A program made the translations under genes and the position numbers. Below are positions 1 to 5,872 of a DNA stretch of 7,245 bases, piece after piece. The notes below the pieces were generated by a model, which saw nothing but the letters and a program-made list of their open reading frames with translations, searched no databases and was not told where the DNA came from. This stretch comes from Prevotella sp. (GTDB lineage: Bacteria; Bacteroidota; Bacteroidia; Bacteroidales; Bacteroidaceae), in the NCBI GenBank assembly GCA_021204605.1, contig JAJPZD010000159.1:1-7245 (forward strand), written 5' to 3'. Within the stretch, counting starts at the first letter, position 1, and every line of letters begins with the position of its first letter.

Positions 1-42
1 TATTAACATAGCACAAAATTAGTAATTTTTCTTCAATAAGAA

Positions 43-90
43 TACCTTAATCAGATAAAAATACTACCTTTGCACGTTTTTATTAAGGTA
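43..90. repeat. 9-bp inverted repeat flanking the promoter
   Basis: TACCTTAAT (43-51) and ATTAAGGTA (82-90) are perfect reverse complements separated by 30 bp. One arm lies near where the -33 region should be and the other just after the predicted transcription start. That placement would suit a regulator binding two half-sites, but a chance match is possible in AT-rich DNA. No regulator gene is in the window. Confidence 0.35.
65..72 (+). promoter_or_regulatory. Candidate Bacteroidota -7 promoter box for the FKBP cluster
   Basis: The sequence TACCTTTG fits the Bacteroidota sigma-70 -7 consensus TAnnTTTG exactly. Transcription would begin a few bases downstream, giving a leader of roughly 35-40 nt before the first FKBP start codon. 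No good -33 TTTG element is present at the expected distance upstream, so the promoter may be weak or activator dependent. The box sits between the arms of a 9-bp inverted repeat (43-51 and 82-90). Confidence 0.6.
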
Positions 91-115
91 ACAGTATTTA
101 ATATTTTCAAAAGTG

Positions 116-721
116 ATGGATAAACTAAGTTACTCTTTGGGACTTGGAATAGGGCGGCAATTGTTGCAATTGGGCGCGTCTGGCATTGCGATAGACGACT
201 TTGCGGAGGCAATAAAGGATGTGATAGCCGGCAACGAGCTGAAAATCACACATCGTGAGGCGCAGACTATCGTGCAGGACTATTTCCGGGAACAGGAGGA
301 AAAGCTGAATGTAGAGAAAGCCGAGAAGGGCAAGAAAGCAAAAGAGGAAGGCGAGAAATATCTTGCCGATAACGCTATGAAAGAAGGTGTCGTAACCCTT
401 CCGAGCGGACTGCAATATAAGGTATTGAGCGAGGGCACCGGCAAGAAGCCGAAGGCCACCGACAAGGTGAAATGCCATTACGAGGGCTTCCTCGTCGATG
501 GGACAGTATTCGACAGCAGTGTGCAGCGTGGGGAGCCGGCTGTGTTCCCGTTGAACCAAGTAATAGCCGGTTGGACGGAGGGACTTCAACTGATGCAGGA
601 GGGAGCCAAATACCGCTTTTTCATCCCTTACATTCTCGGTTACGGCGAAAGTGGTGCCGGCCAGTCGATACCACCATACTCAGCACTTGTGTTTGACGTT
701 GAGCTGATACAAGTAATCTAA
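116..721 (+). CDS. FKBP-type peptidyl-prolyl cis-trans isomerase, cytoplasmic, FklB/FKBP22-like
   Basis: This predicted 201-residue protein should catalyse cis-trans isomerisation of Xaa-Pro bonds and act as a folding helper. The N-terminal part (about 1-60) resembles the FKBP_N dimerisation module, with SYSLGLGIG near residue 6. A highly charged Lys/Glu helix (about 60-85) links it to the FKBP domain (about 95-200). Pocket residues seen by alignment to FKBP12 are Tyr122, Phe132-Asp133 in VFDSS, Phe144, Val149-Ile150, Trp153, Tyr176 in GYG, the IPP motif at 185-187 and Phe193. The pocket therefore looks intact and closest to E. coli FklB. There is no signal peptide, so it should be cytoplasmic. 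An in-frame GTG lies directly before the chosen ATG, but the ATG is the better start. The gene is visibly GC-richer than the two paralogues that follow. Confidence 0.93.
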   Translation: MDKLSYSLGLGIGRQLLQLGASGIAIDDFAEAIKDVIAGNELKITHREAQTIVQDYFREQEEKLNVEKAEKGKKAKEEGEKYLADNAMKEGVVTLPSGLQYKVLSEGTGKKPKATDKVKCHYEGFLVDGTVFDSSVQRGEPAVFPLNQVIAGWTEGLQLMQEGAKYRFFIPYILGYGESGAGQSIPPYSALVFDVELIQVI

Positions 722-775
722 GCAGTAAACTCTATATTATCAAACAAAAAACAACTTTAAAAAACAGATACAGAA

Positions 776-1645
776 ATGAAAAAGCTAACATTTGGAGCAG
801 TTTTGGCTATTGCAGTAACATTTTTATTCTCTTGCAATACAACGCCAAAGGCACACATGAAGAATGACATTGATAGCGTGAGCTATGCTATCGGCATGTT
901 GCAGTCACAGGGCCTGAAAGAATATCTTGTCAGGAATATCGGTATTGACACTACTTATATGGATGAGTTCTACAAAGGTCTCAATGTAGGTGCAAACGCT
1001 GGTGATGACAAGAAGAAAGCGGCTTACTTTGCCGGTATCATGATTGGCCAACAGGTGGCAAACCAGATTGTAAAGGGTGTAAACTATCAGTTGTTTGACA
1101 AGGATTCCACTCAGACAATATCCCTTAAAAACTTGATGGCGGGTTTCGTTAGCGGTACGTCTGGCAAAAACGCAGCCATGACATTTGAGCAGGCACAGAT
1201 TTTAACGCAGATGAAAATGGAGATAATACATAGCCAAACTATGGATAAGCTGTATGGTGAGAACAAGAAAGCCGGTGAGGAATATCTTAAAAAATATGCA
1301 AAGGGCGAAGGTGTACAAAAACTTGAAAGCGGTGTTCTCTACAAAGTTCTCAAGGAAGGTAACGGTGAAATTCCTACAGATACGTCAACAGTAAGGGTTT
1401 ATTATGAGGGAAAGACCATTGGCGGAAACGTGTTTGACAGTTCTGACAGGTCAAAAGACCCTGTCAAACTACGTGTTAAACAGGTTGTGAAAGGTTTCTC
1501 TGATGCTCTTCTCCACATGCCGGTAGGAAGTGAATGGGAGGTAGTAATCCCACAGGAGCTCGGCTACGGCGACCATTCTCCAAAAGGCATCGATCCGTTC
1601 TCAACGCTTATTTTCAAGATTGAATTAGTAGGTACGGGAAAATAA
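776..1645 (+). CDS. FKBP-type peptidyl-prolyl cis-trans isomerase, lipoprotein, divergent pocket
   Basis: This 289-residue FKBP-family protein follows the first FKBP gene after 54 nt. Residues 1-20 form a lipoprotein signal peptide with a hydrophobic core and a relaxed lipobox, LFSC, with Cys20 as the acylation site. The mature start (NTTPKAH) has no acidic cluster of the kind used for surface export in this phylum, so it probably faces the periplasm. Residues about 31-150 form an extended N-terminal module that seems to contain two related halves (SYAIG at 36-40; YFAGIMIG at 84-91). A charged helix leads into the FKBP domain (about 186-287). Tyr210, Phe220-Asp221 and Tyr264 are kept. The position of FKBP12 Trp59 is Phe241, Phe48 is Leu232 and the IPP motif is IDP (272-274). 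Isomerase activity may be reduced and the protein could act mainly as a chaperone; that is inference. The start is the only sensible ATG and follows an A-rich leader. Confidence 0.92.
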   Translation: MKKLTFGAVLAIAVTFLFSCNTTPKAHMKNDIDSVSYAIGMLQSQGLKEYLVRNIGIDTTYMDEFYKGLNVGANAGDDKKKAAYFAGIMIGQQVANQIVKGVNYQLFDKDSTQTISLKNLMAGFVSGTSGKNAAMTFEQAQILTQMKMEIIHSQTMDKLYGENKKAGEEYLKKYAKGEGVQKLESGVLYKVLKEGNGEIPTDTSTVRVYYEGKTIGGNVFDSSDRSKDPVKLRVKQVVKGFSDALLHMPVGSEWEVVIPQELGYGDHSPKGIDPFSTLIFKIELVGTGK

Positions 1646-1654
1646 TTTATGATT

Positions 1655-2572
1655 ATGAAAAAGATATTTTTTATTGCACTCGCTGTCTTAGTGAGTGCTT
1701 CTTTCACCACGATAAGTGCGAAAGACAAGAAAAAGAAAGAACAGGAAACAGTGAAACAAATAGAGGTGGCAACATCTTTGGAGAGCTCCTCTGACTCTGT
1801 AAGCTATGCGGCAGGAATGAGGCATACAGATGGACTGACATCTTATATCCAACAGCAATTGAGCGTGGATACCGCTTATATGGCTGACTTCATTGAAGGT
1901 TATAAGACGGCAATCGCAAATGGGATTAGCAAAGACGAAAACATGAAGGCTTACTTGGCAGGACAAGAAGTGGCAATTATGGTGTCACAGCGCATGTTGC
2001 CTCGACTGAAAGATCAGTTCAGGGAAAGTCCTGATTCTATCAACGACGTATGTTTCAACACTGGTTTCATCAACGCTATTATTAAAGACTACGGCCTTAT
2101 GAGTGTTGGCTCTGCGAACGAGTATTTTGCCAGCGCTGTCAAGAAAGCGGAAGATGCCATAAACGAGGCAAACCGCAAGGCTGGTGAGGTTTTCCTCGCT
2201 GAGAATAAGGAAAAAGAGGGTGTCATCACCACAGAAAGCGGACTGCAATACAAGGTTCTTGTAGAGGGTGATGGCGTGATCCCTACCGAAGACCAGGAGG
2301 TGACAGTGAAATACGAGGGCAGGCTGATCGATGGCACTGTTTTCGACAGCAGTTACAAACGTCCGGGTGAAACGGCAAAATTCAGTCCTAAGAAAGTCAT
2401 AAAAGGGTGGACCGAGGCTCTTACCATGATGCCCGTAGGCAGCAAATGGGAAATATATATCCCACAGGAATTGGGCTATGGAGAACGTAAGTCTGGCAGT
2501 ATTAATCCTTACAGTGCCCTTATCTTCACAGTGGAGTTGATAAGTGTAGAAGACGCAAAACCTAAAAAGTAA
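1655..2572 (+). CDS. FKBP-type peptidyl-prolyl cis-trans isomerase, periplasmic
   Basis: This is the third FKBP paralogue, 305 residues from the chosen start. Another in-frame ATG lies 6 nt upstream (1649); I prefer 1655 because it gives the usual Met-Lys-Lys signal-peptide start. Residues 1 to about 22 are a signal peptide ending in TISA, with a likely cleavage before KDKKKK and no lipobox Cys, so a soluble periplasmic protein is expected. An extended N-terminal module (about 46-158) has SVSYAAG and AYLAG motifs like the second paralogue. A charged helix leads to the FKBP domain (about 197-299). Tyr220, Phe230-Asp231, Phe243, Val248-Ile249, Trp252 and Tyr275 are present, so the pocket is largely intact. 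The IPP motif reads INP. The gap to the preceding stop codon is only 9 nt (3 nt from the earlier ATG), which indicates co-transcription. The C-terminus ends in a basic KPKK tail. Confidence 0.92.
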   Translation: MKKIFFIALAVLVSASFTTISAKDKKKKEQETVKQIEVATSLESSSDSVSYAAGMRHTDGLTSYIQQQLSVDTAYMADFIEGYKTAIANGISKDENMKAYLAGQEVAIMVSQRMLPRLKDQFRESPDSINDVCFNTGFINAIIKDYGLMSVGSANEYFASAVKKAEDAINEANRKAGEVFLAENKEKEGVITTESGLQYKVLVEGDGVIPTEDQEVTVKYEGRLIDGTVFDSSYKRPGETAKFSPKKVIKGWTEALTMMPVGSKWEIYIPQELGYGERKSGSINPYSALIFTVELISVEDAKPKK

Positions 2573-2606
2573 ACAAATAGTTTAATCAAGAGATATAAAC
2601 AAGATC

Positions 2607-2640
2607 AGCCACTGGCTTAATATGGTCAGTGGCTAATTTT
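2607..2640 (+). terminator. Candidate intrinsic terminator after the FKBP cluster
   Basis: AGCCACTG (2607-2614) pairs perfectly with CAGTGGCT (2627-2634), and additional weak pairs are possible inside the 12-nt loop. The hairpin is followed by AATTTT. It lies about 35 nt after the stop codon of the third FKBP gene, which suits a terminator, although the T-run is short. Confidence 0.6.
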
Positions 2641-2653
2641 ATGCATGGATTTT

Positions 2654-2720
2654 TGTGCCGAAATTTGACCTGAGAAGCAACTTTTTTACCGTCTCAGGTC
2701 AAATTTGGGCACATTTTTTT
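2654..2720 (+). terminator. Long palindromic hairpin with T-run, terminator or palindromic repeat element
   Basis: The arms 2654-2675 and 2692-2713 are reverse complements over 22 bp with a single G-G mismatch, around a 16-nt loop that contains six T residues. Seven T residues follow on the plus strand (2714-2720), so it can act as a strong terminator for plus-strand transcription and would be the second one after the FKBP genes. On the minus strand it is followed by A residues, so it is not a bidirectional intrinsic terminator. The stem is longer than most terminators, which leaves open a dispersed palindromic repeat. Confidence 0.65.
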
Positions 2721-2815
2721 GGAAGTTTCAATAAAAAACATTATCTTTACGATGTAAAATCACAAAGTATGAAACCAACTTTAATAACCAGACATAAAGA
2801 ATGTGGACAACTGAC

Positions 2816-3457
2816 TTATTGAAAAGTCTGCATTTCTTTTGTAAATCGACAAAATATATCTTCAGATACAATTCTTCCTTTTGGCGACCGTACCACTGGG
2901 AATGAAGAGAAATAATTGTCCTGTGAAATATACCAGGAGCATGACTGCACATTAGGAGAACGCTTTATCACGCTGTCTATCAGTCTGACATATCTTGGAT
3001 TTACCACGGACAACATATATTTCCCATCGGTGGTAGCCACCGCCATGATGACACGCCAACGGACATCCATCCTACGTGCCACCTCAACCTTGCCGCTCAT
3101 CTTCTCGGAAACGTTGATTTTCCAACCATCAGCATTTATCCTTCTCATCACCTCGTGGAATACGACGCCATGGGGTGAGGAGTCTTTGATGCCCTTTGAC
3201 ACTATGTGCAGGTGTATCATCTCGTGAAGAAGGACGTTCTTGAAGTCATACTCCTCAACGTTAAAATAATTGCTGATGCGGATTTTATAGTCGCCTCTCG
3301 TCTTTGAGAACCATTTCTTGCGTATTCTCCAGGACATGGTGCCACGCCTTGTGCGTGAGTTGCCAACAGCAAAAGCAGGAACAGGCAACTCCCCATTAAA
3401 GTATTTTGCATTAAACTCAGCAAACCATGTCTCAAGCAACCCTACGTTAACCTGCAT
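2816..3457 (-). CDS. SprT/Spartan-like zinc metalloprotease domain protein
   Basis: This 213-residue protein has a SprT-like metallopeptidase domain. The motif HEMIH (78-82) supplies two zinc-binding histidines and the catalytic glutamate. His96 in SPHGVVFHEVMRRIN matches the third ligand position of the SprT/SPRTN family, whose pattern is HExxH followed by HGxxF. No CxxC zinc ribbon is visible, and the C-terminal half (about 120-213) is basic with alternating hydrophobic segments of unknown role. There is no signal peptide, so it should be cytoplasmic. Eukaryotic Spartan digests proteins crosslinked to DNA; whether this bacterial relative does the same is inference, though the gene follows recA. 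The ATG start was chosen over an in-frame TTG 12 nt upstream, which lies directly beside the terminator T-run. It ends convergent with the FKBP cluster. Confidence 0.85.
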   Translation of the reverse strand: MQVNVGLLETWFAEFNAKYFNGELPVPAFAVGNSRTRRGTMSWRIRKKWFSKTRGDYKIRISNYFNVEEYDFKNVLLHEMIHLHIVSKGIKDSSPHGVVFHEVMRRINADGWKINVSEKMSGKVEVARRMDVRWRVIMAVATTDGKYMLSVVNPRYVRLIDSVIKRSPNVQSCSWYISQDNYFSSFPVVRSPKGRIVSEDIFCRFTKEMQTFQ

Positions 3458-3470
3458 GACCTTGAACAAT

Positions 3471-3532
3471 AAAAAAGTTGAGAAACTTACAAACTGCCAA
3501 ACTGTATGGCAACGTTGTAAAAGTCCTCAACT
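3471..3532 (-). terminator. Candidate recA terminator or attenuator in front of the SprT-like gene
   Basis: Read on the minus strand, AGTTGAG (3532-3526) pairs with CTCAACT (3482-3476), and six T residues follow (3476-3471, the first shared with the stem). Further imperfect pairing continues inward, and the apex has a perfect 5-bp stem, TGCCA/TGGCA (3511-3507 with 3499-3495), around a 7-nt loop. It begins about 20 nt after the recA stop codon and its T-run ends about 13 nt before the protease start codon. It should stop much recA transcription, so the protease gene needs readthrough or a promoter inside this element. Confidence 0.65.
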
Positions 3533-3552
3533 CAATTTCACAAATAATATCG

Positions 3553-4578
3553 TTAATCTTTGGAATCAGAAATCGCCTGCATTATCTGCGCCTCAATCTG
3601 TTCGCAGAGTTCCGGATTATCTTTCAAGAGAGCCTTAGTAGCGTCGCGTCCCTGTGCTAACTTACTGTCCTGATAAGAGAACCATGAGCCGCTCTTCTTT
3701 ATAATTCCGTATTCAACGCCAAGGTCAACAAGTTCACCTACTTTTGAGATACCCTCACCGAAAGTAATCTCAAACTCTGCCTTGCGGAAAGGAGGAGCCA
3801 CCTTGTTTTTCACCACCTTCACCCTGACCTGATTACCGATAACCTTATCGCCATCCTTGATGCTCGTAACGCGGCGGATATCAAGGCGCACGCTGGAATA
3901 GAATTTCAGGGCATTACCACCAGTGGTTGTCTCGGGGTTGCCGAACATCACGCCGATTTTCTCCCTCAACTGGTTGATGAAAATGCACGTGGTGTTGGTC
4001 TTGCTGATTGTGGAAGTAAGCTTTCGCAGAGCTTGACTCATCAGACGCGCCTGCAAGCCAACCTTATTATCGCCCATGTCTCCCTCAATCTCCGCACGTG
4101 GCGTAAGAGCAGCGACAGAATCGACAACGAGGATATCTATGGCAGAAGAACGGATTAGTTGGTCGGTTATCTCAAGTGCCTGCTCCCCATTGTCTGGTTG
4201 TGAGATTATAAGATTGTTGACATCAACACCCAGCTTGGCGGCATAAAAACGGTCGAAAGCATGCTCTGCATCGATGAACGCAGCTGTGCCGCCATCTTTC
4301 TGGGCCTCCGCAATAGCGTGTATGGCAAGGGTGGTCTTACCACTACTCTCCGGACCGTAAATCTCAATTATTCTTCCACGAGGATAGCCGCCCACACCAA
4401 GGGCAGCGTTCAGACCGATACTGCCGGTAGGTATCACCTCGACAGCCTCGATATTCTCATCACCAAGTTTCATTATAGACCCTTTGCCAAAGTCCTTCTC
4501 TATCTTTGCCATTGCAGCCTGAAGAGCTTTCAGCTTGCCTTCCTGCATCTCATTGGCAGTGTCTTTTTCTTTAGCCAT
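3553..4578 (-). CDS. recA: RecA recombinase
   Basis: This 341-residue protein is RecA, the ATP-dependent strand-exchange protein that also acts as coprotease for SOS repressors. Walker A is GPESSGKT at 75-82. The catalytic glutamate is Glu105 in FIDAEHAFD (E. coli Glu96), and Walker B is ILVVDS with Asp153. The L2 DNA-binding loop region follows NQLREKIGVMFGNPETTTGG from about residue 202. The C-terminal domain (about 260-341) is complete and ends in the usual acidic tail region. Length is close to the family norm (E. coli 353). The ATG giving MAKEKDT was chosen; an in-frame TTG 45 nt upstream lies within the promoter and is not credible. No SOS-box-like palindrome was recognised upstream. 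Confidence 0.98.
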   Translation of the reverse strand: MAKEKDTANEMQEGKLKALQAAMAKIEKDFGKGSIMKLGDENIEAVEVIPTGSIGLNAALGVGGYPRGRIIEIYGPESSGKTTLAIHAIAEAQKDGGTAAFIDAEHAFDRFYAAKLGVDVNNLIISQPDNGEQALEITDQLIRSSAIDILVVDSVAALTPRAEIEGDMGDNKVGLQARLMSQALRKLTSTISKTNTTCIFINQLREKIGVMFGNPETTTGGNALKFYSSVRLDIRRVTSIKDGDKVIGNQVRVKVVKNKVAPPFRKAEFEITFGEGISKVGELVDLGVEYGIIKKSGSWFSYQDSKLAQGRDATKALLKDNPELCEQIEAQIMQAISDSKD

Positions 4579-4620
4579 AATTATATTTGTTTTATTTATT
4601 CTTCCAAATGAAAATATCCG

Positions 4621-4649
4621 CAAAGTTACAGTTCCAAATCTCCATCAAA
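4621..4649 (-). promoter_or_regulatory. recA promoter overlapping the upstream stop codon
   Basis: On the minus strand TAACTTTG (4628-4621) matches the -7 consensus TAnnTTTG exactly, and TTTG (4649-4646) lies 17 bp upstream as a candidate -33 element. The TAA of the -7 box is also the stop codon of the carboxyspermidine synthase gene, so recA can be transcribed independently of the upstream genes. The start would lie about 35-40 nt before the recA ATG, giving an AT-rich leader. Confidence 0.75.
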
Positions 4650-5852
4650 CACCTCATGCCAAGGCAGACCGTATTTGTTGAGCGCATCCATGAATGGGTC
4701 CGGGTCAAAGTCCTCAACGTTCCACACTCCTGGCTTACGCCAAATACCTTTGAGAAACATCATCGCACCAATCATAGCGGGAACGCCGGTAGTGTAACTT
4801 ACGCCCTGCATGCCAGTCTCTTTGTAAGCAGCCTGGTGGGAACAGTTGTTATATACATAATAGGTGCGCTCCTTGCCGTCCTTCACACCCCTGATACGGC
4901 AACCGATACTTGTCTCACCATCGTAGTTCTCACCGAGATCTTGTGGGTTTGGGAGCACGGCCTTGAGAAATTGCAACGGCACTATCTTAACGTTGACTTT
5001 CTCATTGGGATTGTCAGCGAGGGGAGCCTCGTAAACTATCTCGTCGATACGAGACATACCGATATTCTGGATTACATCAAGGTACGTGAGATACTGCTGT
5101 CCGAAGGTCATCCAGAAACGGGCCTGTTTTATGGTAGGGTAGTTTTTCACGAGACTCTCTAACTCCTCGTGGTGCATGAGGTAACTCTCTCGAGGGCCTA
5201 TATTAGGGTAGGTAAGAGGCTTGTGTATTTCGAGAGGTTCAGTCTCTATCCACTTTCCATCCTTATAATACAGCCCTTTTTGCGTGATCTCACGAATATT
5301 TATTTCCGGATTGAAATTCGTGGCGAAAGCCTTATGGTGGTTTCCGGCGTTGCAGTCAACGATGTCAAGATAGTGAATTTCGTCAAAGTGATGCTTGGCA
5401 GCGTATGCCGTGTAAATACCACTGACACCCGGGTCAAAGCCACAACCGAGTATCGCAGTAAGTCCCGCCTGTTCAAAACGCTCCTTGTAAGCCCACTGCC
5501 AACTGTACTCGAAATGGGCCTCGTCTTTCGGCTCGTAGTTGGCTGTATCAAGGTAATTCACGCCACAGGCAAGACAAGCATCCATAATAGTAAGGTCTTG
5601 ATACGGCAGTGCAAGGTTTATCACAAGCTCCGGCTTATAGTCGTTGAAAAGAGCCTTCAACTGCTCCACATCATCGGCGTCCACCTGTGCCGTCTTTATA
5701 CTTGGATTCCCTATTGCATTCACTATCTGGTCGCATTTCTCTTTGCGACGGCTCGCAATCATAAACTCCGTAAACACTTCTGGATGCTGTGCTATCTTAA
5801 ACGCAGCCACGGTGGCTACACCGCCCGCACCTATCATCAGTAGTTTTCCCAT
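4626..5852 (-). CDS. Carboxyspermidine/carboxynorspermidine synthase (saccharopine dehydrogenase-like)
   Basis: This 408-residue protein should catalyse the NADPH-dependent joining of L-aspartate semialdehyde with putrescine (or diaminopropane) to carboxyspermidine (or carboxynorspermidine), the first committed step of the alternative spermidine pathway. The N-terminal Rossmann fold has GAGGVA at 8-13. Family segments that I recognise from Vibrio carboxynorspermidine dehydrogenase include LDTANYEP (101-108), GCGFDPGVSG (136-145), DCNAGNHHKAFATNF (166-180), RFWMTFG (245-251), KDGKERTYYVYNN (324-336) and SYTTGVPA (352-359), and the end is also similar. Automatic annotation often calls this family saccharopine dehydrogenase; the match to the polyamine enzyme is much closer. 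It starts 20 nt after the DUF6621 gene, so the two are probably co-transcribed. The decarboxylase of the pathway (nspC) is not in this window. The substrate preference cannot be decided here. Confidence 0.88.
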   Translation of the reverse strand: MGKLLMIGAGGVATVAAFKIAQHPEVFTEFMIASRRKEKCDQIVNAIGNPSIKTAQVDADDVEQLKALFNDYKPELVINLALPYQDLTIMDACLACGVNYLDTANYEPKDEAHFEYSWQWAYKERFEQAGLTAILGCGFDPGVSGIYTAYAAKHHFDEIHYLDIVDCNAGNHHKAFATNFNPEINIREITQKGLYYKDGKWIETEPLEIHKPLTYPNIGPRESYLMHHEELESLVKNYPTIKQARFWMTFGQQYLTYLDVIQNIGMSRIDEIVYEAPLADNPNEKVNVKIVPLQFLKAVLPNPQDLGENYDGETSIGCRIRGVKDGKERTYYVYNNCSHQAAYKETGMQGVSYTTGVPAMIGAMMFLKGIWRKPGVWNVEDFDPDPFMDALNKYGLPWHEVFDGDLEL

Positions 5853-5872
5853 AATTTCGGTTTATATGAATA

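Noticed and set aside
125..589. Long minus-strand reading frame inside the first FKBP gene
   Set aside because: It lies wholly opposite a gene with clear family motifs, and its translation is Leu/Cys-rich with no recognisable domain.
4579..4623. N-terminal extension of RecA from an upstream TTG
   Set aside because: The extension would cover the promoter and leader, and RecA proteins of this group begin at MAKEK-like sequence.
4579..4660. LexA/SOS box upstream of recA
   Set aside because: No convincing palindromic operator was found between the promoter and the start codon, and the SOS motif for this lineage is not certain to me.
4587..5162. Plus-strand frame of 191 codons spanning the recA leader and the 3' end of the polyamine gene
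   Set aside because: It crosses the recA promoter and lies opposite conserved coding sequence; no family resemblance or promoter was seen.
5169..5843. 224-codon plus-strand frame opposite the carboxyspermidine synthase gene
   Set aside because: The opposite strand encodes a full-length enzyme with many conserved motifs; this frame is a shadow with no domain-like sequence.
4626..5852. True lysine-pathway saccharopine dehydrogenase
   Set aside because: The sequence follows carboxynorspermidine dehydrogenase through the middle and C-terminal parts, which is more specific than the general superfamily name.
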